From positions 1,550,001-1,614,000 of the forward strand of contig CP070276.1 of the NCBI GenBank assembly GCA_016916535.1: a stretch of 64,000 nucleotides of DNA, given 5' to 3'. Within the stretch, counting starts at the first letter, position 1. Each line of letters begins with the position of its first letter. This DNA is from Dysgonomonadaceae bacterium zrk40. Lineage in GTDB: Bacteria > Bacteroidota > Bacteroidia > Bacteroidales > Dysgonomonadaceae. Shown piece by piece: positions 23,788 to 33,842 of the stretch. The notes beneath the pieces were generated by a model that saw only the letters and a list, made by a program, of their open reading frames with translations, searched no databases and was not told where the DNA came from. The position numbers and the translations under genes were made by a program.

Positions 23788-25932
23788 TCAGGGCATGGGA
23801 GCCAGATCCTCCCACTGCACGTTCCATTTTCCATTTTTGGGGAATCCGGGAGTGTCCTCCTCGTTTCCGTCCCAGCCCGCACACATCATAGCCACGGCGG
23901 TGAGCAATCCCCCGTTACCGGGCAGATAGACACGCAACCGCTCATCCTGGTAGTTGTGTCCGTTCACCAGATAGGTATTGGTCCTTTTGTCCATCAGCAA
24001 GGCACCCACAGCTTTCTCCGGGTCACCCAGGCGGGCAGCACTCATGGCGGTCATCGGGTAATCCCATCCCCAGGTTTTGCCCCAGTTCCAGTTGTCCCAG
24101 ATCCAATTCAGCGTATTCTGCATATAATCACGACGTACCAACTTCGATTCGGGCATCATACCCAATGCACCCAGCACTGCCGGATGGTCGGAAGTGAAGC
24201 GGATATCGATGTAGGTGTCGGTTGCATCCTCCGATGCAAGGTAGAGGCCATCCTGGTGTGCCAACGGTGAGAGCTTGTCGATCAGCTCATCCCATTTCAT
24301 GTCACGCTGTTGTCCCAAGCGCTCTCTCCATTGCTGAGCTACCGACATGGCATAGTGCCAGTAAGAGAGTTCAAATGGCGGATTGATTGTCTCGGAAGCA
24401 CGCAGTGTCTCCTGAGCAGGAATAATACCCTTGAGCAGATAACGTCCTTCCAGTTCATCGTAGGTGGCAAAAGATGCCATGAAACGGGCGGTCTCTTCCA
24501 CCAGGAATCCATATTTATCCAATATCTCCTGTGAGGGATTGTTCCTGTAAATCAGCTCGGCCATATAGATGAAATGGGGTTGTTGCCAAATCAGGAATGA
24601 ACCCACTTTCGAAGGAGCTTCCGTTGCAGAGGGATCGGTCATCTTCATCCAGCGGGCACCCTCAAACTGCTGACGCTCTGCGATCTCCATAGCCTTTGGA
24701 TAGGCTGAGGCATACCAGTCCATGCTTCTTTCCAGTAGCTCCGTCCTGTTCCACAATGCAAAATGAACGGCATGCCACCAATGCATCTCGAGGTGGAACT
24801 TGCCGTACCAGCTGTTGTAGGTCAATCCGGTCTCCTGTGGTGGGTAGATGCCAGCCGACTGGATGGCCATGAGATATTGAGAGAGCACCACACGTCGCTC
24901 CAACTCCGCTGCACGCTCATCGGTGCTTTTCGAGAAGTCGACAGCCCCGCCGTTCTGCCAAAAGGCAGTCCAGTAGTTGGCTGAGGCATTGAAAGAGTCC
25001 ATTGTGGGGATAGCATCGGTTTGCGGTATCTCTTCGGTAAAGGTGCAGGTGAATGCAAAGATGTCGCTTACCGGTGTGAGCACAAAGTAATGTGCCTCCT
25101 TCTCGGTGAGGGTTGCCTCACCCTCAAACTGCAGATCGATGTAATAGACGGTTGAGTCGAGTGTTCTCTTCAGCAGGTAGGAGTGTTCATTCTGTGCCAC
25201 AATTTCGGTTTGATGCCTCTCAGGTGAGTCCCAGTGGGTGGCATCATCGGCATGCCCACCGGTGGGATAGGGAAAGCGCAGGTTCACCTGCATCATTCCC
25301 TTACCGATCAAGGATGATTGAAGCGCTACAGCCAGTTGATCCTGGTCGGGGTGTACCGCTGTTTCCACAACGGCGGAATCTGCTCCTATCATAAAACGAC
25401 TGTGAATGATTCCCTCCCAGAGATCCAGCTCCTGGTTCAGGCCGGAGATCTGTTCTGGCAACAGCTTATTACCCTCCTGATCGTTCAGCTCCAATCCGAT
25501 GTAACCGAGATGCAGACGGTGTGGGTTAACCCTGAAATAGTTCGCTGCATCCTGGCTTCTGCCCGGCTCATTGAACTGTACCGCGTAAGGTTCACCCCAT
25601 CCCCTGAAGTTGTAATCCTTGAGTGTCTCTTCTGTGGTGAATCCCTCAACATTTGGAAAACTGTGCCACCCCCATTGTGACTGAGTGCCGAGGGGCACCC
25701 CCTCGGCATAGATCTCCGGGAAGGTCTGCAACCCCGTAGCGTCAACCGTCACGGCGAAGTTGCCATTGCCGGCAGAGAGTGAGGAGAGTGCCTCAAACTG
25801 GGCAACCTTGGGGTTATTACGCTTTACCAGCGCCAGCCGGTCAATCTTGGCGGGTTGATTGTTGCTACATGAGCAGATCACTGCGGTGAGCAGCAGCAAC
25901 AGGAACTGCTTTGTTCGTGTAAATTTAATCAT
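23788..25932 (-). CDS. Putative six-hairpin glycosidase lipoprotein, family unassigned
   Basis: The 714-residue lipoprotein (TAVICSCSNN) has a beta-sandwich N-terminal part (about 30-330) and an (alpha/alpha)6-like part (about 345-690). Blocks include NSWYGKFHLEMHWWHAVHFALWNR, WMKMTDPSATEAPS, ELSYWHYAMSVAQQW and WGWDYPMTAMSAARLG. The architecture is like clan GH-L enzymes such as GH65 (beta-sandwich, linker helices, barrel), but I cannot place it in a numbered family. Glu in FHLEMHWW is a candidate catalytic acid. I choose ATG 25932; the longer frame from 25974 would run further into the upstream gene. With this start the gene overlaps the PL1-propeller stop by 8 bases, so translation of the two is probably coupled. 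The role is likely trimming of a pectin side chain, which is inference. Confidence 0.75.
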   Translation of the reverse strand: MIKFTRTKQFLLLLLTAVICSCSNNQPAKIDRLALVKRNNPKVAQFEALSSLSAGNGNFAVTVDATGLQTFPEIYAEGVPLGTQSQWGWHSFPNVEGFTTEETLKDYNFRGWGEPYAVQFNEPGRSQDAANYFRVNPHRLHLGYIGLELNDQEGNKLLPEQISGLNQELDLWEGIIHSRFMIGADSAVVETAVHPDQDQLAVALQSSLIGKGMMQVNLRFPYPTGGHADDATHWDSPERHQTEIVAQNEHSYLLKRTLDSTVYYIDLQFEGEATLTEKEAHYFVLTPVSDIFAFTCTFTEEIPQTDAIPTMDSFNASANYWTAFWQNGGAVDFSKSTDERAAELERRVVLSQYLMAIQSAGIYPPQETGLTYNSWYGKFHLEMHWWHAVHFALWNRTELLERSMDWYASAYPKAMEIAERQQFEGARWMKMTDPSATEAPSKVGSFLIWQQPHFIYMAELIYRNNPSQEILDKYGFLVEETARFMASFATYDELEGRYLLKGIIPAQETLRASETINPPFELSYWHYAMSVAQQWRERLGQQRDMKWDELIDKLSPLAHQDGLYLASEDATDTYIDIRFTSDHPAVLGALGMMPESKLVRRDYMQNTLNWIWDNWNWGKTWGWDYPMTAMSAARLGDPEKAVGALLMDKRTNTYLVNGHNYQDERLRVYLPGNGGLLTAVAMMCAGWDGNEEDTPGFPKNGKWNVQWEDLAPMP

Positions 25933-28294
25933 TGTCGGATGTAATTTTAAATACAAACCCGGAAGATGTTTCATATTTTCCTCCCTGCATGGCAGTAAAG
26001 AGATATGCCGGTTTGCCGTTTTTCATCAATATTTGAGGGCGCTCAAACCGCCCGTATCTTTTCAGGTGATCAGGAGCAGGTGGCTCATGCAGGTAAGCAT
26101 CGGCCCCGAACCAGGCTATCCGGGGTTCACCCCAGTGAACCCCGTCAGTGGAGGTAAAGATCAATCCCACCTCATGGTCAAAATAACCCATGTCACGCAT
26201 CAGCATTTTAAAGATGCCATTCTCCTGATAAACATAGGCATCTTCAACCTGTTTATTATCACCTAACGGGGAGAAGTCGACTACAGGATTGCCTTTATAT
26301 CGTTTATAGGGTCCCAACACATTGTCAGAAACAGCCAGTCCATATTTTCTGTTGGCGCGGATGGGGCCCGACTCATTCCGGTAATCCTCCTTATTCCACG
26401 ACTTGTAGTAGAGCCACGAATCTCCGTTGGGATGTATGATAAAGGCGGGATTGGTGGTGTTGCAATCGTCCCATGCACCCTCTTCACCCGCCTCCAGGAG
26501 AGGTTGGTCCATTCTCTTCCAGGGACCATAGAGTGAGCTGGCGGTGGCTACCCCGATGCGTTTGGTGTTTACGGTTTTATCGCTGTTACCCATGTAAAAA
26601 AGATAGTAGGCATCCCCAATCTTCTGAATATGAGGATTGTGACAGGTGGTAGCGTCAAAAAAACCGGGACGAGGTGCGAGCAGAGTGACTAGTTCTTTGT
26701 AAGGACCCTCAGGTGTGTCGGCCACTGCATGTGCGATCTCACTCTGATGAATCCATCTCCCCATTCCATAACGCTTCGGCCAGCGGGAGTAAAAAAGATG
26801 CACCTTCTCATCTTCATCGAAGATAGGTGCGCAACACCATACGTAATACTCTTCCGACTCCATGATCCGTCCCATTGGTTTCAGCTTAGTGCTGAAATCA
26901 GACAGCTTCTCCTGAGGATAATGCCCCACAACCTCTTTATCGATACTCTCTTTCAGAAGTGAATAGTGGTAGCCTGTAAAATCGGCCAGCGAGTTGAGAT
27001 ATATTTCCACATTGCTGTAATCACCATGCAATGTGAAGAGCGATGCATCCGTCGGATCGTGTGGATTGAGGTCCATCTGCTTTTCCCACGCATCGGGCAT
27101 CCCGTCTGCGTCGCAATCCGAGGGACTCACTCCTCTTTTCAGCTGCGGCCATCCGCCAACAGCATCCTGCGAATCGATGATGCCTTTGTTCCCTCCGCCA
27201 TAAGTCTCACCTCCAACGGCGGTACCTGTTCTGACCTCATTTACCACCCTGCTGTCGTAGGAGTCCCTGCGATAGCTGCATCCGGCATATCGAAGCACCT
27301 TTTCATAGGCGATCGCCGCGGGATCTTCCACAATGGGAACAAATGAATAGGGCTCCGTGGCTTTGATTACAGACTTACTGGTGCCCACCCCTTTCCAGTT
27401 GTCGGCGGTCACCTCGGCACTCCCATCCATTACATTGCCGGCCAGATAATAACCGCTGGTGCCATCTTCTGCCGGATCAAGAAACCAGGCTCTCAACTCA
27501 GGTGATGTTGCCGGTCCCGGTTTGTAGTAGTTTGCTACGAAGTTGATTCTACCATTGCGGCCGCCACCATAGGCCGCCTTATATCCCCAGTTGTAGACCA
27601 CGTTGTTCCTGAAATCGACAGGGGCATAGCCATCGGAAGCAAAACGGGGGTTGCGGCTGCTGTGGTGTGCCAGCAGGTTGTGGTGAAAAGAGGCGTTGCT
27701 ACCTCCCCAGATACCACCAAAGCCATGTGCCCCCTTGCTATGGGCTGATTTGGAGAGACTGTGTGTGACCATACACCACTGCACCGTCACATTCTCCGTA
27801 CGATAAACGGTTAGCGCTTCGTCTACCGACCAGGAAACTGAACAGTGATCAATGATCAGGTCCTTCACCCGCATTGCACCCATGGCATCATCTTCTAAAA
27901 CATGCAGGTCACCCATGCGTGCCCTGAGATAGCGGATGATGACATTGTTGGCCTGCACGTAGAATGGGTATCCCTTGAGACAGATGCCTTCACCTGGGGC
28001 ACTCTGACCTGCAATGGTGATGCTATCGTTTTCAATGATCAGCTTCGACTGTAGATCTATGGTCCCATCGACGGTGAAGACCACAATGCGGGGTCCTTTC
28101 TGTTCAATGGCATGACGCAGGCTTCCCTCACCCGAATCATTCAGGTTGGTAACCCTGATGACCCTGCCGCCTCTGCCGCCGGTGGTGTATTTTCCGAACC
28201 CTTCAGCAGTGGGGAAGGCCAATGCTTGCGCACCGGCCGAACCCACACTCAGAAGAATCATACACAATGGAATGATCAATTGCTTCAACATCAT
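25925..28294 (-). CDS. Pectate lyase (PL1) - beta-propeller glycosidase-like fusion
   Basis: This 789-residue exported protein (signal peptide to about 23) has a PL1 lyase domain at about 24-390: AFPTAEGFGKYTTGGRGG, IIDHCSVSWSVDE, HGFGGIWGG and SSRNPRFASDG. A calcium-type DCDADGMPDAW motif follows near 394. The C-terminal half (about 450-785) is a five-bladed propeller of the GH43/GH117-like kind: YYVWCCAPIFDEDEKVHLFYSRW, TCHNPHIQKIGDAYYLFYMG, VEDAYVYQENGIFKML and FERPQILMKNGKPAYLF. So one protein may cut the galacturonan backbone and take off a terminal sugar. The propeller substrate is unknown. It follows SusD after 53 bases and overlaps the next gene by 8 bases. GH43 itself is possible; the fold is surer than the family. 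Confidence 0.88.
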   Translation of the reverse strand: MMLKQLIIPLCMILLSVGSAGAQALAFPTAEGFGKYTTGGRGGRVIRVTNLNDSGEGSLRHAIEQKGPRIVVFTVDGTIDLQSKLIIENDSITIAGQSAPGEGICLKGYPFYVQANNVIIRYLRARMGDLHVLEDDAMGAMRVKDLIIDHCSVSWSVDEALTVYRTENVTVQWCMVTHSLSKSAHSKGAHGFGGIWGGSNASFHHNLLAHHSSRNPRFASDGYAPVDFRNNVVYNWGYKAAYGGGRNGRINFVANYYKPGPATSPELRAWFLDPAEDGTSGYYLAGNVMDGSAEVTADNWKGVGTSKSVIKATEPYSFVPIVEDPAAIAYEKVLRYAGCSYRRDSYDSRVVNEVRTGTAVGGETYGGGNKGIIDSQDAVGGWPQLKRGVSPSDCDADGMPDAWEKQMDLNPHDPTDASLFTLHGDYSNVEIYLNSLADFTGYHYSLLKESIDKEVVGHYPQEKLSDFSTKLKPMGRIMESEEYYVWCCAPIFDEDEKVHLFYSRWPKRYGMGRWIHQSEIAHAVADTPEGPYKELVTLLAPRPGFFDATTCHNPHIQKIGDAYYLFYMGNSDKTVNTKRIGVATASSLYGPWKRMDQPLLEAGEEGAWDDCNTTNPAFIIHPNGDSWLYYKSWNKEDYRNESGPIRANRKYGLAVSDNVLGPYKRYKGNPVVDFSPLGDNKQVEDAYVYQENGIFKMLMRDMGYFDHEVGLIFTSTDGVHWGEPRIAWFGADAYLHEPPAPDHLKRYGRFERPQILMKNGKPAYLFTAMQGGKYETSSGFVFKITSDND

Positions 28295-28347
28295 GCTTTA
28301 AAGATAATATTTTTTTGCAATATTCTGGATTGTTTCTCCTCTTCGGA

Positions 28348-30324
28348 TTAATAACAGGGATGTTGTTGTCCCGCAAGACCGGGATTCACATCGATGATAT
28401 TGGTAGTGTTGAAGGGTAGGATCTCAACCTTCTTCTTTTCCAAAGCATAAAACATCCGTTCAATCCACTCATTCTTGGATGCCAGCCCTTCCACATCCTC
28501 CACAGAGAGGCCACCTTTCTGTTTCACGGAGTGACTGCCAAACATGTTCAGGATGGTGTAGTTTACTTCTGCTACTTCTGCACCAGAGGGAATCGACTCT
28601 TCGGTAAAATAGAGTTTACCATTCGATTTGTCCTCATAGAAGCTCTTTTCTAGGTAGCCTTTATTGGAAGCGTTCAGCGTGTTGAGCGTTGTCATTTCAT
28701 CTGCACTCAGGTTCATTGAAGCAATATCTGCATCACTCATAGACAGATAGGGTACCGCAACAATCGGGTTTTGCATTACCCCTTTCACAGTCTTATAAGC
28801 GCGATAAACATCAACATCATCATAAGCACCTTCACGTCGGGCAAGCTGATAGAGCTTTTCCTTTTCAGCTGTCAGATGTTCGTAGAGAATCCCCCAACGT
28901 GTAAGGTCTGTTTTACGGAGTGATTCGTTTGAAAGCTCCAGTTTTCTCTCTTTAATGATTGCCTCTCTGAAACCATCATAATCGGATGGTATGGTACCTA
29001 TCTTTGTGGCATCGTTCCTGAAAGCGCGCATGCGAACAGCCCTGAATGCATTGACGGCATCTGCCGTGGGCCCATTGTTCAGTTCATTCAGCGCCTCTGC
29101 ATACATCAGCAGCACATCAGAGTAACGCAGCAGCGGGAAGTTGATGTTTCTTTTGCTGTCAGTAGCACCTCTGTCTTTCATCCAGTCGATACGGTATTTC
29201 CCAACACTGTTGCCAATATATGTACTCATCTGGAGATCATCATTTGCAAGGATGCCAAAATTACAAACAGCTACATCGCGTCTCTGATCAGCATCATTAA
29301 ATTCAAAATAAAGGGTTGGCATGGCGATCATCTGTGGACCTCCCTTTCCGAAAGTTGCAGAGGTACCGCTGGTAGGAATTCCGTTTGTATATCCTGTACG
29401 AACATCTACAGAGTTGGGACCATACCAGCCGTACTCAAGCATCGATTCGTCGTTGTATTGCTTGAGGGCAAGGTCGCGGAATACCTGGTCATAATCACTC
29501 AGGAGTTGGTTCTCATTTCTTTGTATCACAGCTTCCGCAGCATCAACAGCGATTTGAAGGAGCTCTCTAACTCGCGCAGCATCATCCCTTTTGGCAATTC
29601 TCACAGTGGATTGGTTGTAGGGAACAGTACTCAAATCCCAACGCAACGAGTAGCCCGCAGCATGGAGTGCTACGCGTGACAGGATGCCATAAGCTGCATT
29701 TTTGGTGAAACGCTCAGCAGTGGCCACCATTCCTTCGCTCTTCCAGGGCAGCAGTTCAATGGCCTGTTGCAGGTCGGCCACACATTGATCCCAGATGGTA
29801 TCGCGACTGACACGTGAAGAAGAGAAGGTGGTCAATTGAGCTGTTGGTTCCAGTGCGAATGGCACATCGCCGAAGAACCGAACCAGGTTCCAATAGGCAT
29901 AAGCTCTGATGGCCAGCGATTCACCCAAAAGGGCATCGACCTTTTTCTGATCAGCATCTGACGAAGTCTGCATGTTAGGCAGGTTTGCAATGCTCACATT
30001 GGCGTACTCAATGGCTTTGTACATTGTGGTGTAGGTAGAGTTGAGCATTCCTGTGAGGTTAGTGTAGTCATAGTTTGACATGACATACTTTGAATTAGAT
30101 TCCGTGGAGCTGGATTCGTCGGTACCCATCAGCAACTGATAACCGAGCTCTTGTGTATGCAGGAATGGGTAAGCACCCACAACAGTCATCTCAGCTCTGT
30201 TGATTGAGGCGAATATGGAGGAGCTGTCTGCTTTCGACTCCGAGGGCATGTCCAGCCAATCCTGGCATGCGGTAAAGAGTGCGAAGAAGGCACCAATGGC
30301 AAGAATATGTATTGTTGTTTTCAT
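28348..30324 (-). CDS. SusD/RagB-family surface glycan-binding lipoprotein (pectin locus)
   Basis: The 658-residue lipoprotein (ALFTACQDWLDMPSE) has the SusD build: an N-terminal region with the FxSINRAEMTVVGAY helix and tetratricopeptide-like helices in the first half, then the long loop-rich second half with LLRYSDVLLMYAEALNEL and AFRAVRMRAF. It forms the lid of the SusC transporter and captures oligosaccharides at the cell surface. The gene starts 24 bases after SusC, the usual order. The 658-residue length is somewhat above the common 500-600. Since the neighbours are PL1, GH28 and GH105, the ligand is probably a galacturonan or rhamnogalacturonan oligosaccharide. Expression is expected to follow the hybrid sensor encoded divergently at 33925. 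Confidence 0.95.
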   Translation of the reverse strand: MKTTIHILAIGAFFALFTACQDWLDMPSESKADSSSIFASINRAEMTVVGAYPFLHTQELGYQLLMGTDESSSTESNSKYVMSNYDYTNLTGMLNSTYTTMYKAIEYANVSIANLPNMQTSSDADQKKVDALLGESLAIRAYAYWNLVRFFGDVPFALEPTAQLTTFSSSRVSRDTIWDQCVADLQQAIELLPWKSEGMVATAERFTKNAAYGILSRVALHAAGYSLRWDLSTVPYNQSTVRIAKRDDAARVRELLQIAVDAAEAVIQRNENQLLSDYDQVFRDLALKQYNDESMLEYGWYGPNSVDVRTGYTNGIPTSGTSATFGKGGPQMIAMPTLYFEFNDADQRRDVAVCNFGILANDDLQMSTYIGNSVGKYRIDWMKDRGATDSKRNINFPLLRYSDVLLMYAEALNELNNGPTADAVNAFRAVRMRAFRNDATKIGTIPSDYDGFREAIIKERKLELSNESLRKTDLTRWGILYEHLTAEKEKLYQLARREGAYDDVDVYRAYKTVKGVMQNPIVAVPYLSMSDADIASMNLSADEMTTLNTLNASNKGYLEKSFYEDKSNGKLYFTEESIPSGAEVAEVNYTILNMFGSHSVKQKGGLSVEDVEGLASKNEWIERMFYALEKKKVEILPFNTTNIIDVNPGLAGQQHPCY

Positions 30325-30348
30325 ATCATTAAAGTTAATAGATTGTGA

Positions 30349-33300
30349 TTAAAATTTCAGGTTTACACCTACCACCCAGCTCTTGGACCGGGGATATGAT
30401 GAATTATCAATGCCCGGCGTGAGGGCGCTGCCCGATGCAGACACCTCAGGGTCATACCCGGTGTAGCGAGTGAAGGTATGGATGTTGTTCAGTGTACAAT
30501 AGAAACGTACATTGCTGATCTTGGCCTGCTGGACGAGCTGACCGGGAAGCGTATAACCAAATGTGATAGTGTTAAGACGCAGGTAGGATCCATCTTCCAG
30601 ATAGTAACTGCTGTGATCACTGATTGCCGTTTTATTGTTCTGGGAAATGTTCCAGAGAGTGGAGCTGTCGTGCTGATTTGGGTTGAGAGCAGCCAATCTT
30701 TCCAGATCGGTAGCTTCTCTGCCGGTCAGTGGGTCAATCAGCATGAAACGGTCTGCCATTTTAGCCACGCTGTTCTGGTTGGCCATGTAGGGACCGATAA
30801 AACGCTGGGTACTCATGTTGAACACCTCGTTGCCGTATACAAAGTTCATGAACAATGTCAGGTCGAACCCTTTATAGGTAAAGGTATTGTTGAGCCCCCC
30901 CGTGAATTTCGGCTGTGCATTTCCAATCACTGTGCGATCGTTCACCGAGAATACTGGAAATCCGTCCCCGTCTTTTTCACCTGCTACATCCTTATATTTC
31001 ACATCACCTGGTTTCACCCCTGCACGTGCACTTCCTTTGAGATATGGCACATCGTCGTTGAGCCTGTAGGAGCCGTCTCCGGTCTGAGTGAAATCATTGG
31101 TGGTGTAAATACCATCGTAGATTAGGCCATAATATTGTCCCAAAGGCGATCCAACCTCAATCTTGTATCCCATGCGCGAGCTGTAATCCTGAATGAAGTA
31201 ATTCAACTCACTGTCACCATACAGCGCCAACACCTTCGACCGGTTAAACGAGATGTTGAAGTCGGTCATCCATGAAAAATCATTGGTACGCACATTCACG
31301 GTGTTCAGGATCATTTCAACACCACGGTTGCGAATCGATCCCAGGTTCTGTATCTGGTTGGTGTAACCGGTAGAGCTGGGAATTTTATTCGAAATCAACA
31401 GGTTGTCAGATTCGTTGTTGTAGAGATCAACAGAGAGGTTGATTCGGCTCCTAAACAACGTGAGGTCAAGACCAAGATTGGTCGTGGTGGTTTTCTCCCA
31501 TCGCAGTTCAGGATTACCCAAAGTAGATCCGGGTACGTAAGTGATGAAATCAGCCCCGTTATAGCCGTAATGCCCCGATCCGTAATTGGTGGCATACATG
31601 TTGTTGTCAATGTTGTTGTTACCTGCTGTACCGTAGCCTAAACGAAGTTTCAGGTTGTCAAGGTTATCGAATGATTCCATAAAACTCTCTTCAGAGATAC
31701 GCCAGGCGGCCGAGGCCGAAGGGAAGTATCCCCATTGATTTCCCCGTGCGAACTTTGAGGAACCGTCGGCACGCAGTGTTCCGGTGAAGAGATAGCGATC
31801 ATTGTAGTTGTAGAAGAGACGACCGAAACCCGACACGATGCCACTTCTATCCTTCCCAGAGTTCCATGTGTAGGGTGCCCCCATACTCACATCGTTCAGG
31901 CCGAAGTTACCATCGGAAAATGAACGATATTCGTTGTTCAGGTACATGCTCTCCACATAGTACGTCTCCTGACCAAGCAACACATTGAAGTTGTGCAGTT
32001 CATTGAAGTCAAAACCATAGTTTAATGTGTTTGTGATCTGCCATGAGAAGCGCTCGTTGTTGTTGCGGGAGCCATAACCGAATGGACTCATATTTGCTTT
32101 GGCCTGTTTGGTACTACCGTCGTCCCAGTAATCCTGACGCACCTGTTGCCACATATAGCTGCCGGAGGTACGGAACGTGAGGTCTTCCATCAGGTCAATC
32201 TCCAATCCGGCGTTCAGATTGGCCAGACGTGTGAAACGCTTGTTGGAGATGGCCAGGTTGTCCAGGATTGGGTTTTGTGCGTCATAATTGGCGTCGTTCA
32301 TGATGTCACCGATAACAGTACCAATATCAGAATTTACCATTTCCTCGTTAGTCCATCTTACACCTCCGGTCACGGGTTGCAGAATTGTCTGCTTAAGCTT
32401 ACCACCAAGAGAACCGCCACCATCGATGCTTGACGCCTGGAGACTGGAAGAGAAATCGAGACGTACACCTTTCCATAACTCGTGGTTTATTTTGCTGCGA
32501 ATGCTGTTCTTCTGATAGCCGTGGCGATCCATGATGCCATCTTCACCTGTATAATTGTAACTCAAGATATATTTGGTCTTGTCACTGCCACCTGATACAT
32601 TCACATTATGGTTATTGGTCAAACCGGTATTTCCAAATACGAGATCCTGCCAGTCGATAGCTGCACGATTGCCGTACTCTGAAGCTATACGGTCATATGC
32701 ACCACTATAGAATTCCGATGAGTTGATATCACCGCCGAAAAAGTTGGCAAAAGAGTTGATTTCTCCACGAAGCGTTTGAAACTCGTACTGATACTTCACA
32801 TAATCCTCTACACCGAGCAGATCGAGCCTCTTGCCCAAGCGATCAAAGCTGATAAAACCGTTGTAGGAGACTTCCGTCTTGCCCGATTTACCCGATTTGG
32901 TGGTGATAAGAATCACCCCGTTGGATCCGCGTGCCCCATAAATTGCAGTAGCAGATGCATCTTTCATCACATCAATGGACTCAATGTCGTTGATGTCGAT
33001 ATGACGCAAACCATTCTCCATCTGAAAACCATCCACAATGTATAGCGGTTCGGTTCCCTGTGTGATGGAAGTTCCGCCTCGTACAGTAATCTGAATGTCT
33101 GCACCTGGCGCACCGCTCTGCTTGACAACATTGACACCTGCTACCTTCCCAGTAATGGCCTGAGCTGCAGTGGTGACTGGTATCTTCGCGATATCACTCC
33201 CACTGATGGATGAGGTAGAACCGGTCAAATCTTTCTTGCGTGCGGTACCATAGCCAATCACTACCAATTCATCAAGTAACATCTCATCCGATCGCAGAGT

Positions 33301-33609
33301 GATGTTGAACTGACGTCGATTGCCTACCGTCACCCGTTGTGATTCGAAGCCCATATAGATAAATGTCAACACACTCCCTTCATCCGGCACATTCAATGTG
33401 AAGTTACCGTCAATGTCGGTGATGGTACCCATTGTTGTACCTTCCACCTGGATACTCACACCCGGAAGTGTTTCTGTTCCGTCCGTAACATTACCTCTTA
33501 CGCTGATTCCATTTTGTGCAGCCAACGAACCGCACACTGCAAAAAAGGTCAAGATTAATAAAAGATGTCTGTTGAAAGATCTTTTCCCATTTTTCATGTT
33601 CTTTTTCAT
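30349..33609 (-). CDS. SusC/RagA TonB-dependent transporter (pectin locus)
   Basis: The 1086-residue outer-membrane protein has a signal peptide (to about 32), a carboxypeptidase-regulatory-like domain (about 35-115), a TonB-box-like DELVVIGYG (about 115), a plug domain (TGSTSSISGSDIAKIPVTTAAQ onward, with GARGSNGVILITTK near 225) and a 22-strand barrel ending in SKSWVVGVNLKF with the terminal Phe of outer-membrane barrels. It imports oligosaccharides into the periplasm with SusD. There is no STN domain, so it does not itself signal to an anti-sigma factor; control is by the divergent hybrid two-component protein. It is the first gene of the nine-gene minus-strand operon. The leader to the predicted promoter is about 120 bases. 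Confidence 0.97.
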   Translation of the reverse strand: MKKNMKNGKRSFNRHLLLILTFFAVCGSLAAQNGISVRGNVTDGTETLPGVSIQVEGTTMGTITDIDGNFTLNVPDEGSVLTFIYMGFESQRVTVGNRRQFNITLRSDEMLLDELVVIGYGTARKKDLTGSTSSISGSDIAKIPVTTAAQAITGKVAGVNVVKQSGAPGADIQITVRGGTSITQGTEPLYIVDGFQMENGLRHIDINDIESIDVMKDASATAIYGARGSNGVILITTKSGKSGKTEVSYNGFISFDRLGKRLDLLGVEDYVKYQYEFQTLRGEINSFANFFGGDINSSEFYSGAYDRIASEYGNRAAIDWQDLVFGNTGLTNNHNVNVSGGSDKTKYILSYNYTGEDGIMDRHGYQKNSIRSKINHELWKGVRLDFSSSLQASSIDGGGSLGGKLKQTILQPVTGGVRWTNEEMVNSDIGTVIGDIMNDANYDAQNPILDNLAISNKRFTRLANLNAGLEIDLMEDLTFRTSGSYMWQQVRQDYWDDGSTKQAKANMSPFGYGSRNNNERFSWQITNTLNYGFDFNELHNFNVLLGQETYYVESMYLNNEYRSFSDGNFGLNDVSMGAPYTWNSGKDRSGIVSGFGRLFYNYNDRYLFTGTLRADGSSKFARGNQWGYFPSASAAWRISEESFMESFDNLDNLKLRLGYGTAGNNNIDNNMYATNYGSGHYGYNGADFITYVPGSTLGNPELRWEKTTTTNLGLDLTLFRSRINLSVDLYNNESDNLLISNKIPSSTGYTNQIQNLGSIRNRGVEMILNTVNVRTNDFSWMTDFNISFNRSKVLALYGDSELNYFIQDYSSRMGYKIEVGSPLGQYYGLIYDGIYTTNDFTQTGDGSYRLNDDVPYLKGSARAGVKPGDVKYKDVAGEKDGDGFPVFSVNDRTVIGNAQPKFTGGLNNTFTYKGFDLTLFMNFVYGNEVFNMSTQRFIGPYMANQNSVAKMADRFMLIDPLTGREATDLERLAALNPNQHDSSTLWNISQNNKTAISDHSSYYLEDGSYLRLNTITFGYTLPGQLVQQAKISNVRFYCTLNNIHTFTRYTGYDPEVSASGSALTPGIDNSSYPRSKSWVVGVNLKF

Positions 33610-33735
33610 GTTATTGTAAATTTTTAATAAAATATTGAAAGAAAAGGATTGATAATTGCAACTATTGAGACGACTTTACATGGTAAGAAATCATTAAATC
33701 TAATCAATCGCAAGAATCCTGTCTATCACTGGCAA

Positions 33736-33743
33736 CAAATGTA
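33736..33743 (-). promoter_or_regulatory. Candidate -7 box for the susC operon
   Basis: On the minus strand the bases read TACATTTG, a full match to TAnnTTTG. No TTTG lies at the proper distance upstream, which fits a promoter that needs an activator. It is flanked by the TCCTGTC/GACAGGA inverted repeat. The leader to the SusC ATG would be about 120 bases. Confidence 0.45.
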
Positions 33744-33842
33744 TCATGACAGGAGATAACTGCACTGTAAAATTGTTCCGATACTCCCTACCAAGATACA
33801 GAGAGCAATATTCTGCGTTCAACGAACCGGACATATTGTCAC

